This document shows, piece after piece, positions 1-9,399 of a DNA stretch of 64,000 bases. The stretch spans positions 248,001 through 312,000 of the forward strand of contig OZ245730.1 of NCBI GenBank assembly GCA_965227145.1. Direction: 5' to 3'. The translations under genes were made by a program, and so were the position numbers. Origin of the DNA: JACKAQ01 sp965227145. Lineage in GTDB: Bacteria; Calditrichota; Calditrichia; RBG-13-44-9; J075. The stretch's first letter is position 1. Each line of letters opens with the position of its first letter. The notes beneath the pieces are model-generated. The model was not told the origin of the DNA. It ran no database searches and saw only the letters and a program-made list of their open reading frames with translations.

Positions 1-3000
1 CGCACTGTGCGCAAACATTTGCAAACGGGCGAACCCGCAAACCTGGCGGATGTGTTTTTACCCGTCATTCCGCCGCCGCTCAAAATTCTGTTAATTTTGC
101 CCTCGCACGCCTATCAACCGGTCGATGAAGAATCCCGCCAGCCGTATTATTATGAAAAACGGCTTCGGGAAATGTTGCTGTCGCTAATTTCGGACTGCGA
201 CGTGGAAATCCGTATTTTGCCCTCGCCCACGCGTGCTGCGCTGGCGCGGGAATTGAGCCGGCATCCCTGCCACATCGTGTATTATTGGGGCGGCGGCGCG
301 GTCGAAAACGGCGAAAATTATTTGGCATTTGAAAATCCGCTGACGCTGGAAACCGAATGGGTGCTAACATCGGATGTTGCCGCGCTGATGCGGAATCCGG
401 CAAATCCGGTACCGCTGCTGTTTTGGAGCTTTTATCCGGATTCGCCCGCCGGAACGGAGCAGGATCAGCTTTCCGGCATCGAAACGTTTTGCCGGGCGGG
501 CATTCCGGCGGTCATCAGCACCGGCGAAATGCTGGCGCCGACAACGGCGATCAGCTTCGCGGAGCAATTGTTCCGGGAACTCGCCAAACGGCAAACGCTG
601 CAGGAAAGTTTTGCAAACGCCATCGAATCGCTGCAGGCTAAAACCGGGCAATTTTCGTGGGCTTTCCCCAATTTTTTTGAAAATCTGATCGTTCATTATC
701 CGGCGGATTGGCAGGCAAAACCGCAATCGCCACAGCAAATCGTTCCGAAAACAAATCTGTTAGCCAAACATTACGAAATCAGTCCGCAAACACAAATGTT
801 CCCGGTAATGAGCCGCCAGTTGAAACGCAACATGCTCGATGCGATAGAAAATCATACCGGATTATTTTTGCGCGGCCAAATCGGCTCCGGCAAAACGGCG
901 CTGGCGCAATGGTTGTTGCAGCAATTTGCCGATGCATATTCAAACGCCATCACCGTTTGGATTGATGCGAAACAGATCCGCGATGCCCGGACCATCATCC
1001 AGTTGCTAAAAAATGAGCTGAAAAACAAAAATGCGGATGCCGCGCTGGAAAACCTGAATTATCAACCGGATAGCGAAGCCAAATTTATGCACCTCGCGCA
1101 TGAGTTGGCTGCGCTTCAGCCGTTGGCATTTTGCTTCGCGAATATTGATGAACTGACCCGTAACGGCCATTGGCTGCCCGAATATTCGGACATCGCCAAA
1201 TTGGCAGAATACCTGTGCCGGAGCCGCCGGTTCCCGTTGATTTTCACCGGAAAAGCAGTGCCAAAAGCGTTAACGGCGTTGAAAATTATATCGCCGGACG
1301 GCGCACCTGCGCCGCTTTGGGAAGATTTACCGGTTTTTGCAGATGCCTGCCGTTCGATTGCCAATCAATCCGCTGCCGAAAATGATGCGCCAAATATTCA
1401 CCAATTATGGGATAAACTGGTGGGCAATTGCAATGGCAACGCGGTTTCGTTAAAAATTTACAGTCGTGCGGGCATGCACAGGCTTTCCGAGTGGCTGGCA
1501 GCGCCCGTCGCCAAAAAACAACGGGTGTCGCCCAAAAAAAACAATCAGGATTTGTTGGATGAAATGCTCGTGCAGCTCGATCCGCAATTGCAGGCACTGC
1601 TGTTCATGCTGTTGCAATTCCGGATTGCCGTGCAAACAGACGCCCTGACCGGGCAATTTCAGGCTGCCGAAAACGATATGGAATTTCGAACAACGCTGCT
1701 CGATATGCTGGCGCAATTGACGAATTTGGGCTTGCTGGAAGTGAAGCTTGATCCGGTTTATCATATTGAATATTATCAAGTTACGGAAATTTTATCAAAC
1801 CGGCTGGCACCGTTGGCATCGCAGATGACACATTTGCCATTCGATGCGATTGAAGCCGGGAACTATCATTTTCGCAGCTATCGTTTTTTGGGCGAATCCC
1901 TTACCGAACTGAAATGCGCTTTTGAACAGTTTTCGATTGCCGGCGAAGCGCTGCTGGCAAAAAAAACCGGGCAATTGCTTATCAAACAATTGATTACCGA
2001 TGGCAATTTTGATGCGGCAATTGAAGTTCTGCGGCGAATGAACAGCGTTTCCGCCAGCCATTTTGGGATGGTGGAGCTGCGCCAGCTTGCAGATTTGTTA
2101 TCGAAACTGGAACGTTTTCCCGCCGCCCAAAAAACCTGGCACCAACTGTTGCAACGGGCAAACCGGGAAAAAAATCGCCAATTTATGCGAATAGCTTACG
2201 AGGGAATCGCTGAAAACTGCCACAAAACGGCAGATGTGCTAACCGCCAAAAAAATGTATTTAGCCTGCCTCAAATTGTGCCGCGAACTGCAGGATGCCGT
2301 CGCTGAATGTCGCGTGTTGCGTTCTCTCGGTGAGTTGAATTTGGTGTTGGGCGATAAAACGGCAGCCGTAAAACAGTTTCAAAATGCCCAAAAACTTGCC
2401 GAAAAACTGAACGATCCGCAGGAAATCTGGCACATTCAAACCAAATTATCCGAAGCTTTTGAAATGCAGGGCAACACCGATAAAGCGTTGAATGAACTGG
2501 ATTTGGCACTCGAGAATGCCACCCGGCAAAATTTTCGCAGGAAAATTGCCCAAACCCGTTTTCTCCGGGGAAAATTATACCGCCTGAATGGCGAGCTTTC
2601 CGAAGCGACGGCAGATTTTGAAGCTGCGCTAACCATCGGGCAGGAAATTGCCGATCGATCGCTGTGTAAAAAAGTGCTTTCGCACCTCATCGATATTGCC
2701 GGGCATCGCAACGAATATCAGCGCATTTTGCACTTTCTCGATGAACAATTGAATCTCTGCCGGATTGTCGGTAATTTGGAATGTGAGTGCCAAACGCTCC
2801 GGAAAATCGGGCAGCATTACATGGAACTCCGGAATTTTGAATCGGCGGCAACTGTTTTCCGGCAATGCAAAAATTTGGCGGATCGGCTGAAAATGACCGA
2901 TGAGCTTGCCGAGTCCAATTATTCGCTGGGCGAAATTGCACTGGAGCACGAACAATTTACCACAGCAACCAATTTGCTAACCGCCGCATTGGCAATTTTT

Positions 3001-3306
3001 AGAGAAAAATCGAACACCGGTTGGATGCGTAAGTGTTTGTTTTTGTTGAGCATCGTAAACCAGAAGCAAGGTTTTGCCGCTGAAGCTTTTTCCTGCTGGC
3101 GCGAGGTGTTACGACTGAACCTGAGTGGTGGCCAATTATCGGATGCTGCACGGCAATTGCTCTATCTGCCTGATTTTCTCCGCAGCAGCCGGCTGATTAT
3201 CGACAGCGAAATGCGCAAAGAATTGTTGCACGCCATCCAAACCGTGAACGGAACGCTTAACGCAGAAGCTGTGTTGCAGTTGCAAAACTTGCTGAAAAAA
3301 AAATAG
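1..3306 (+). CDS. CHAT-like/STAND NTPase/TPR protein (5' partial)
   Basis: The frame is open to the first base of the window, so the true start lies upstream; GTG at 7 is only the first start codon visible, and residue numbers count from it. Residues ~30-225 have the fold pattern of a CHAT (caspase-like) protease. A P-loop GQIGSGKT (~290-297) and a Walker B-like strand ending in FANIDE (~380) form a STAND/AAA-type NTPase. From ~690 to the end are TPR-like helical repeats in the 35-40 residue style. The architecture resembles signalling or defence STAND proteins. The CHAT catalytic motifs look lost: the usual GHG is GGG, and the usual N-A-C-x-S segment reads WSFYPDSPAG. It may therefore be a non-proteolytic sensor or scaffold. 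No partner gene is visible because the left flank is missing. Confidence 0.75.
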   Translation, partial: RTVRKHLQTGEPANLADVFLPVIPPPLKILLILPSHAYQPVDEESRQPYYYEKRLREMLLSLISDCDVEIRILPSPTRAALARELSRHPCHIVYYWGGGAVENGENYLAFENPLTLETEWVLTSDVAALMRNPANPVPLLFWSFYPDSPAGTEQDQLSGIETFCRAGIPAVISTGEMLAPTTAISFAEQLFRELAKRQTLQESFANAIESLQAKTGQFSWAFPNFFENLIVHYPADWQAKPQSPQQIVPKTNLLAKHYEISPQTQMFPVMSRQLKRNMLDAIENHTGLFLRGQIGSGKTALAQWLLQQFADAYSNAITVWIDAKQIRDARTIIQLLKNELKNKNADAALENLNYQPDSEAKFMHLAHELAALQPLAFCFANIDELTRNGHWLPEYSDIAKLAEYLCRSRRFPLIFTGKAVPKALTALKIISPDGAPAPLWEDLPVFADACRSIANQSAAENDAPNIHQLWDKLVGNCNGNAVSLKIYSRAGMHRLSEWLAAPVAKKQRVSPKKNNQDLLDEMLVQLDPQLQALLFMLLQFRIAVQTDALTGQFQAAENDMEFRTTLLDMLAQLTNLGLLEVKLDPVYHIEYYQVTEILSNRLAPLASQMTHLPFDAIEAGNYHFRSYRFLGESLTELKCAFEQFSIAGEALLAKKTGQLLIKQLITDGNFDAAIEVLRRMNSVSASHFGMVELRQLADLLSKLERFPAAQKTWHQLLQRANREKNRQFMRIAYEGIAENCHKTADVLTAKKMYLACLKLCRELQDAVAECRVLRSLGELNLVLGDKTAAVKQFQNAQKLAEKLNDPQEIWHIQTKLSEAFEMQGNTDKALNELDLALENATRQNFRRKIAQTRFLRGKLYRLNGELSEATADFEAALTIGQEIADRSLCKKVLSHLIDIAGHRNEYQRILHFLDEQLNLCRIVGNLECECQTLRKIGQHYMELRNFESAATVFRQCKNLADRLKMTDELAESNYSLGEIALEHEQFTTATNLLTAALAIFREKSNTGWMRKCLFLLSIVNQKQGFAAEAFSCWREVLRLNLSGGQLSDAARQLLYLPDFLRSSRLIIDSEMRKELLHAIQTVNGTLNAEAVLQLQNLLKKK

Positions 3307-3381
3307 ATTTTCCTCATTTGCTCGCCGATTCTTCCCGCATTTTTCGCTCGAAAAACCGTTAAACCCAATAGGAACAATAGT

Positions 3382-3609
3382 ATGAAGCAAGTTAGTATTG
3401 AATATTGTGTGATGTGAAATTATCAACCCAAAGCTGCCAGTTTGGCGGCTACGCTAAAAAATGCTGTTGGTATTGAGGCAACATTGATCGAGTCCGGCGG
3501 TGGCGTTTTTGAGGTGAGAGTGGGCGACAGGCTGATATTTTCCAAAAAACGGGAAAAACGATTTCCCGCGCATGAAGAAATTCTCGAGATGTTGAAGAAT
3601 GATAGTTGA
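3382..3609 (+). CDS. SelW/Rdx-family selenoprotein (UGA = Sec at codon 12)
   Basis: Reading ATG at 3382 through the in-frame TGA at 3415-3417 gives a 75-residue protein ending at TGA 3607-3609. The N-terminus is MKQVSIEYCVMU, a thioredoxin-like CxxU redox motif (Cys9, Sec12) after the first strand. Downstream are the family's SGGGVFEVRVGDRLIFSKK and RFPAHEE stretches. Length and motif order match the SelW/SelT/SelH (Rdx) family, small thiol-redox proteins. An SD-like AGGAAC (3370-3375) precedes the ATG. A hairpin 3' of the UGA fits a bacterial SECIS, and selA lies 9 bp away, convergent. A caller that treats TGA as stop leaves only 11 codons before it, so the gene is easily missed. The substrate is unknown. 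Confidence 0.88.
3432..3450 (+). promoter_or_regulatory. Bacterial SECIS-like hairpin
   Basis: An 8-bp stem (3432-3439 with 3443-3450, one G-U pair) closes a GUU loop. The loop begins 22 nt after the UGA, with a G as its first base. This agrees with what is known of bacterial SECIS elements: a short apical loop with an early G, about 16-37 nt after the UGA and inside the coding region. SelB recruitment is inferred. Confidence 0.75.
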
Positions 3610-3618
3610 ACGCAAGTT

Positions 3619-5019
3619 TTACAGCGAATTCAACGCCCGGATGATGATCGGCACTTCGTCTTCCCGGACGGTGCGCAGGTTTAGCAGCAGCGCATCATCC
3701 TGAATATAGCCGATGACCGGCGGTTCCCATTCGCGTAATTGTTGGCTGAGCTGATCCGCGGATTTTCCGTTTGCAGCGAAAATACGCACCGCGATAGATG
3801 GCAACTGCTCCAGTGGCAGCGCGCCGCTACCCACCTGAGAAACTGTTTCGATAATATCCAATTGAATTGCCGGATTGCTGATTTGTTGAACAATTAATTC
3901 TGCAACTTGTTGTATTTTCTCAACTTTCATCGATAGCAATCTTGCTGCCGGCAGCGTTTCCGTCAACTTTTCCGGTTGCAAATAGAGCCGCAGCGTTTCG
4001 GCGAGTGCGGCTAAAATCAGTTTGTCGCAACGCAATGCGCGGGCTAAATGATGTTTGCGGATTTTCTCGACAAACCGTTTTTTCCCGGCGATGATGCCGG
4101 TTTGTGGTCCGCCGAGCAATTTGTCCCCGCTGAATGTGATCACATCTGTGCCGTTGTTGAGTACGTCGCCAGCGAGCGGTTCGCCGGAAAGCCCCCAATT
4201 TTGGGGATCGGTTAATGCGCCGCTGCCCATGTCGTAAATCAGCGGAATATCGTGTGATTTTGCCAGTTCCGCCAATTCCTCAAGCGATGCGCTTTCGGTG
4301 AATCCCACAATTCGGTAATTGCTGGTGTGCACTTTTAGCAGCGCGCCGGTTTTTGGGGAAATTACCGCGCGGTAATCCGCCAGCCGGGTTTTGTTGGTAG
4401 TGCCGATCTCCAGCATTTTTGCGCCGCTGGATTTCATCACTTCGGGAATGCGGAACGAGCCGCCGATTTCCACCAATTCGCCCCGCGAGACGGGCACTTC
4501 TTTCCGGCGGCACAGCGCGGAGAGCGTCAAAAAAATAGCTGCTGCACAGTTGTTGACCACCACCGCGGCTTCCGCACCGGTGATCAGGCAAATCAGGTGT
4601 TCCACATGCGACATCCGGCTGCCGCGTTTGCCGTTATCGAGATCGAATTCCACGCTGCAATAGTGTTCCGCTGCGGAAAGCAATCCGGCGATTGCGGTTG
4701 TTGCCAACGGCGCGCGACCCATGTTGGTGTGCAAAATAATGCCTGTCGCGTTAATTGCCCGCCGCAAAGTAGAGGAGGTAAACGTTTGTATTTTTTGGGA
4801 GATACGGCTTTCGAGAAACGCCGGAACCGCCGCCGGTGACAGTTGTGATTTTTCATTCAACTGCTGTCGGAAACTATCGATTTCGGATTGAATGATGCGT
4901 TTGAGGTAAATTGGAGAAACGGGAAACCGGTTCAGCGATTCCGATTGCAACAATTGCTGGACAGACGGAATCGCCCGAAAAAGTGCCTGCAAATTAGTCG
5001 GTTTTTTCATTTTCGACAT
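3619..5019 (-). CDS. selA: L-seryl-tRNA(Sec) selenium transferase
   Basis: This 466-residue protein is a PLP enzyme of full family length. It converts Ser-tRNA(Sec) to Sec-tRNA(Sec) using selenophosphate. Family blocks seen are INATGIILHTNMGRAPL, the SRMSHVEHLICLITGAEAA stretch, EIGTTNKTRLADY, and the PLP-lysine segment TFSGDKLLGGPQTG. Start codons at 5019 and 5010 (M4) are both possible. Either overlaps the end of the upstream CNNM gene, whose stop codon ends at 4994, so translational coupling is likely. It is the last gene of a leftward operon with pgpH, ybeY and the CNNM gene. Its presence supports the UGA-decoded gene next to it. selB and selC are not visible in this window. Confidence 0.95.
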   Translation of the reverse strand: MSKMKKPTNLQALFRAIPSVQQLLQSESLNRFPVSPIYLKRIIQSEIDSFRQQLNEKSQLSPAAVPAFLESRISQKIQTFTSSTLRRAINATGIILHTNMGRAPLATTAIAGLLSAAEHYCSVEFDLDNGKRGSRMSHVEHLICLITGAEAAVVVNNCAAAIFLTLSALCRRKEVPVSRGELVEIGGSFRIPEVMKSSGAKMLEIGTTNKTRLADYRAVISPKTGALLKVHTSNYRIVGFTESASLEELAELAKSHDIPLIYDMGSGALTDPQNWGLSGEPLAGDVLNNGTDVITFSGDKLLGGPQTGIIAGKKRFVEKIRKHHLARALRCDKLILAALAETLRLYLQPEKLTETLPAARLLSMKVEKIQQVAELIVQQISNPAIQLDIIETVSQVGSGALPLEQLPSIAVRIFAANGKSADQLSQQLREWEPPVIGYIQDDALLLNLRTVREDEVPIIIRALNSL

Positions 5020-6298
5020 CGGTATCTGTGTTGTTTCTGGCGATGCGCACTTTCAGAATCCGGTTCCGGTCGATCATTTCCACAGTAAACTCGTGACCGT
5101 TGTATTTTACGGTTTCATTTTCCTGCGGCAGTGCGCCAATCAGGTTCAGGATAAATCCGCTGATGGTTTCCACCCCTTCTTCCGTGGGCAAATTGAGGTG
5201 CAGTTCATCGTTCAATTCTTCCAGATTCAGTCTGCCGTCAACAATATATGTTTGCTCGTTGACGGGGGTAATCATCGGCTCTTCTTCATCATATTCGTCC
5301 TGAATTTCGCCAACGATTTCCTCGATCACATCCTCCAGTGTTACCAATCCGGAAATGCCGCCGTATTCGTCCACCACCAGCGCCATGTGAATGCGCTCTT
5401 TTTGGAAATGCCGCAACAGATCATCGATCATTTTTTGCTCCGGCACAAAATACGCTTCACGGACAATGGTTCGCAGATTGAAGCTGTCGCTGCGATTTTT
5501 TTTGAGCAACGGCAGCAAATCCTTCACATATAAAATGCCGATCACGTTGTCAATTCGTCCTTCAAAAACCGGAATCCTTGAAAGCAGGTTATCTTTAATA
5601 TCTTCCAGCACTTCGTCCAACGTGGCGTTTACTTCCACACAAACCATGTCGGTGCGCGGCACCATAATTTCCCGCACAGTCGTTTCGCCAAATTCGAAAA
5701 TGCTGTGGATCATCTCTTTTTCATCTGCTTCCAAACGCCCTTCTTCTTCGCCGAGGAGCACCAGCGTTTTCAATTCGTCTTCGGAAAGCCGGGTTTTATC
5801 TGCGGATAATCCCAATGAATTTTGCACAAATTTGCTGAGATTTGTGAGAAAAATAGTGATCGGGAAAAACATGTAGTGCAGCAATTGCAACGGCGCGCCG
5901 GCAATCCGCGAATAAGCGTGCGGATTGCGCACGGCAATCACTTTCGGGATGATTTCGCTGGTAATGAGCAGCACCAACGTGACCACTACAATATCAACAA
6001 ATAGTGCGATGTTGTGGTTAAATCCGAATTGATGGGCTATTTGCGTTGTGAGAACCGCAGCGAGCGACGCCGTTGATATGTTGACGATGGTGTTACCGAC
6101 AACGATCGTAACCAGCAACTGGCGTGAATCAAGCAGCAGGTTGGCAACCCGTAATTCTGCTTTGTCCGTCGAATGTTTTAATTTTTCTATATCAGATTTA
6201 GAGAGCGCAAAAAAAGCGGTTTCCGAACCCGAAAAAAAAGCGGAAAGTCCTAATAATCCAATAAAAACAAGGATATAGAGGAATATTTCATATTCCAC
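4994..6298 (-). CDS. CNNM/CorC (HlyC) family membrane protein
   Basis: The 434-residue protein has an N-terminal DUF21/CNNM membrane domain (about four hydrophobic segments within residues 1-170, with SGSETAFFALSKSD near the start). A CBS pair follows (~200-330; TDMVCVEV and VVDEYGGISGLVTLEDVIEEIVGEI), then a C-terminal CorC/HlyC domain (ETISGFILNLIGALPQ). Members are linked to Mg/Co homeostasis or resistance; the haemolysin name is historical. The start is GTG at 6298, since the nearby ATG is out of frame. It is the third gene of the pgpH-ybeY-CNNM-selA operon, an order whose first three members are common in bacteria. Confidence 0.9.
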   Translation of the reverse strand: MEYEIFLYILVFIGLLGLSAFFSGSETAFFALSKSDIEKLKHSTDKAELRVANLLLDSRQLLVTIVVGNTIVNISTASLAAVLTTQIAHQFGFNHNIALFVDIVVVTLVLLITSEIIPKVIAVRNPHAYSRIAGAPLQLLHYMFFPITIFLTNLSKFVQNSLGLSADKTRLSEDELKTLVLLGEEEGRLEADEKEMIHSIFEFGETTVREIMVPRTDMVCVEVNATLDEVLEDIKDNLLSRIPVFEGRIDNVIGILYVKDLLPLLKKNRSDSFNLRTIVREAYFVPEQKMIDDLLRHFQKERIHMALVVDEYGGISGLVTLEDVIEEIVGEIQDEYDEEEPMITPVNEQTYIVDGRLNLEELNDELHLNLPTEEGVETISGFILNLIGALPQENETVKYNGHEFTVEMIDRNRILKVRIARNNTDTDVENEKTD

Positions 6299-6384
6299 TG
6301 CTGTTTTTTTACCCCCAGTTTGGTATCCATAAATACTGTTTTTGACCGCTTAAAATATAATCCTCGGAGCGGGAAAAACCAATT

Positions 6385-6828
6385 TCACATAGAAAAATTG
6401 CTGATTTTTTGGTGATATTTTGCAAGATAGTGATCTTCGCTGGTGCGCATCATCAGGCGTTCTTCTTCCAGATGATCATCCATTCCGTTGAGATGCAACA
6501 ATCCGTGAACAATCAATCGCGCCAATTCCGTTTCGATGCTCGCGTTGTAAGCTGCTGCCTGGTCCAATGCGCGATCAACGGAAATATAAATTTCACCTTC
6601 AACCGGTTTTCCTTCAACCATATTAAAGGTCATTACATCTGTTACCGTATCGTCGTCGAGATATTCGCGATGTAAATTTCGCAGATATTCATCGGTTACC
6701 AGAACTACCGTAATGCTCGTCGCTTCTAATCGCTCATCTTTCTGAATCAACTGAATAAACTCGACAATGGCTTCATCCCATAATGGCAATTCGCTGTAAT
6801 CGTTATACACTTCAATGGTTGTTTTCAT
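6385..6828 (-). CDS. ybeY: Endoribonuclease YbeY (rRNA maturation factor)
   Basis: Starting at ATG 6828 the protein is 147 residues, the usual YbeY length. It begins MKTTIEVYNDYS and carries the metal-binding motif HGLLHLNGMDDH near the C-terminus (three His for Zn). TDVMTFNM is another family block. An upstream in-frame start at 6948 would add 40 basic residues from sequence inside the end of pgpH, so it is rejected. The start overlaps the stop of pgpH by 17 nt, suggesting coupled translation. YbeY acts in 16S rRNA 3'-end processing and ribosome quality control. Confidence 0.95.
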   Translation of the reverse strand: MKTTIEVYNDYSELPLWDEAIVEFIQLIQKDERLEATSITVVLVTDEYLRNLHREYLDDDTVTDVMTFNMVEGKPVEGEIYISVDRALDQAAAYNASIETELARLIVHGLLHLNGMDDHLEEERLMMRTSEDHYLAKYHQKISNFSM

Positions 6829-9232
6829 GGGATGAGTCGCTTTTAATTTCTGGATTCGGCGTATCTGTTTGTGGCGTTTTGCCTTCGTTATTGGTCGATT
6901 TTTCTTTGGGCTGCGGCTTTTCCCGGGAGGTTTCTGCGGGTTTGCCATTCTTTTCCCGGCTGCCTTTTTTCTCTTTGTCGCTTTCCGGATATTCGATGCG
7001 CAGGTGGTGAATGCCAGTCAAAATCGGAATAAATGCTTCTTTGATCTGATCAATTTCTTTAAATGTCAGATCGCATTCGTCCAGCTGGCTTTCCTTGATT
7101 TTGTGATCCACCAGTTGCTCCACAATGTTGCGAATACGTTGCGGTGACGGATCTTTTAGCGTCCGGGAGGCGGCTTCAACCGTATCCGCCAGCATGCAAA
7201 TAGCGGTTTCTTTGGATTGCGGCATCGGTCCGGGATAGCGGAAATCGCTTTCACGAACTTCGGTTTCATCGGCATTTTGAACCGCTTTATTGTAAAAATA
7301 CGATACCACCGTTGTGCCATGATGCTCGGCTACAAATTGCCGGACAGCGTTGGGCAATTTGTGCTTTTCAGCCATTTTGAGCCCTTCTTTAACGTGATTC
7401 ACCAAAATCAGGTAGCTCATGTGCGGCGATAAATTGTCGTGTTTATTGATACCACCGTGCTGATTTTCCACAAAATATTCGGGTTTGTCCATTTTTCCCA
7501 CATCGTGAAAATAGCAGCCCACCCGGGTTAGCAGTGCATTCGCGCGAATCGCCAATGCCCCGGCTTCCGCCAAATTGGCCACAACAATGCTGTGGTGAAA
7601 ACTGCCCGGCGCTTTTACCGAAAGCTGTTTTAGCAACGGATGGTTGAGGTCGGATAATTCGAGAAGCGAAATGTCGGTGGTGACATCAAAAAACCGCTCG
7701 AAAATCCCAATCATAAAATATACGATTGTGGGTGTCAAAATCGCGTTGGGCAGCAAATAGTAGATAAATTCCGTAAAAATTTCGTTGATGGGTTTGTAAT
7801 GCATCAATCCAAAAATCAGGTGAACCAGAAAATAGCCCATCAAAATGTAAAAAATTGCCCGGAACATTTGCCTGCGATTGCGAATTTTTTGCACCGAAAA
7901 AATGGAAATGCTGCCGACAATCAGCGCCATAAATGTGAACTGATAATCGTAAGCCAAAGTAGAGCCCAAAATTAATCCCAGCGTAACAACGCTGATAAAG
8001 GCAACGCCAAAATCCAACAGCATTGCCAGCAGCATGGGCGCCAGAATAATCGGGATTGTTAACTGCGACCAGTCTGTAAATTTTTCCACCAAACCGGCCA
8101 AAAATAATTCGATCAGGAAAATGAGGGTGATCATTCCCACCATCAAATTGTTCCGGAAAATTTGCCGGCGATAATAATAAAGATAGACAACCGTCAGGAA
8201 AATCATCGTCAACGCAAACAGCAACCGCCCGCCGTGAAACTTGATTTGTTGCCAGCCTTGTTGGGTGGCGGAACGCTCTTTTTGGGCGATTTCCAGCGAA
8301 CGCAATTTTTGGTAAACTTCGTCGGTTATTTTTTCGTTGCTGTCGATGATTCGTTCATCCTGCTCAACATAGCCGCGGGTTAGCGGCACATCATGAACGG
8401 CTTCTTCTTTACGCGTTTGGGTAATTTTTTCGTTGTAATTCAGGTTTGGGATCAGAAACCCCGGCAAAACTTGCTCTGCCAAACGAAGCGCCCGCTGATT
8501 TTGGGGGAACTGGTTCTGCAACTGATTTTTTACCAGATTATTTGCCTCGCGAATTTCCAGCAAATCTTCCGGATTATACGTTGTTTCGATACTGTTTTCG
8601 GATACAACGATTTGTTTTTCCTGAAATTCCGCTTTGCTGCGATCGAGAATGCCGGTTGTATACATCTGGCTTAAATTGTTGCGAACGACTTTGAACCAGC
8701 CCGATAACAGGTTTTCCCGCTGAAGCTCATACAAATCCAGAAATGCATCAAAATTTAATTGAAGCGAATATTTTATATTGAGCACCTGCAAAAAACTATC
8801 GACCGGAACTTTGGTGTTTCGGGTGAGCGTATCATCGCGCTGCTGGCTATCAAGATTGTTGCGTTTGAGAAAATTAACCAGCTCTTCCTGAAATTGCTTT
8901 AGCGTCAGCGATTGGCGGCTGAGGATATCCGGATTGCGATCGAACAGAACGGGCACGCTTAAATTGGCTTGTTGACGTTCCTTTTCCAACTCGTCCGGCG
9001 TTTTCTGGATGGCAAATTTGAACGGGGCAATAATTTCTTCTGGAGCGATGCTGTTGACGTTCAAATTGCTGTATTCGAACGGGCGTTCAGCAGGCATCAG
9101 CCACAGCGTGGCAATCACCAGCGCGCTGATAAAAATAAATTTTAACAGCAGATCGTCCAGAGAAACGTTGCGAATTTTGTTTTCCTGAAGGAAGTTAACG
9201 AAATTTTTCCAGCGTTTATGCCAGTTTTTCAT
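6812..9232 (-). CDS. pgpH: 7TM-HD family cyclic-di-AMP phosphodiesterase-like protein
   Basis: The 806-residue protein has one N-terminal membrane helix (~25-45), a large extracytoplasmic region (~50-310, 7TMR-HDED type), a cluster of seven membrane helices (~330-530) and a C-terminal HD domain. HD metal residues are visible in SFHHSIVVANLAEAGALAI, CYFHDVGKMDKPEYFVENQ and VAEHHGTT. PgpH-type enzymes hydrolyse c-di-AMP at the membrane. The tail (~750-806) is low-complexity and rich in Lys, Pro and Glu. It leads the operon with ybeY, the CNNM gene and selA. c-di-AMP specificity is inferred from family; no cyclase is seen here. Confidence 0.88.
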   Translation of the reverse strand: MKNWHKRWKNFVNFLQENKIRNVSLDDLLLKFIFISALVIATLWLMPAERPFEYSNLNVNSIAPEEIIAPFKFAIQKTPDELEKERQQANLSVPVLFDRNPDILSRQSLTLKQFQEELVNFLKRNNLDSQQRDDTLTRNTKVPVDSFLQVLNIKYSLQLNFDAFLDLYELQRENLLSGWFKVVRNNLSQMYTTGILDRSKAEFQEKQIVVSENSIETTYNPEDLLEIREANNLVKNQLQNQFPQNQRALRLAEQVLPGFLIPNLNYNEKITQTRKEEAVHDVPLTRGYVEQDERIIDSNEKITDEVYQKLRSLEIAQKERSATQQGWQQIKFHGGRLLFALTMIFLTVVYLYYYRRQIFRNNLMVGMITLIFLIELFLAGLVEKFTDWSQLTIPIILAPMLLAMLLDFGVAFISVVTLGLILGSTLAYDYQFTFMALIVGSISIFSVQKIRNRRQMFRAIFYILMGYFLVHLIFGLMHYKPINEIFTEFIYYLLPNAILTPTIVYFMIGIFERFFDVTTDISLLELSDLNHPLLKQLSVKAPGSFHHSIVVANLAEAGALAIRANALLTRVGCYFHDVGKMDKPEYFVENQHGGINKHDNLSPHMSYLILVNHVKEGLKMAEKHKLPNAVRQFVAEHHGTTVVSYFYNKAVQNADETEVRESDFRYPGPMPQSKETAICMLADTVEAASRTLKDPSPQRIRNIVEQLVDHKIKESQLDECDLTFKEIDQIKEAFIPILTGIHHLRIEYPESDKEKKGSREKNGKPAETSREKPQPKEKSTNNEGKTPQTDTPNPEIKSDSSHENNH

Positions 9233-9399
9233 TCCTTAAAAATCCCTTTGTCCTGAAAAAAGATACAATAAAATAACAAAAATAAGCGCCAAACCAGTGC
9301 ATCGCAATGGTTATTCTCAATATACGCTAATTTAATTTCGGATTGTTGTGAGATATAAATTAATTTCTGAGGCAGGAAATTGCTTCAATTATGGTACCG

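Noticed and set aside
3382..3417. Reading the TGA at 3415 as an ordinary stop
   Set aside because: An 11-codon ORF makes no sense, while the frame beyond it matches SelW and selA is adjacent.
6829..6948. 40-codon N-terminal extension of ybeY
   Set aside because: It is out-of-frame sequence within the Lys-rich end of pgpH; YbeY length and alignment fit the internal ATG at 6828.
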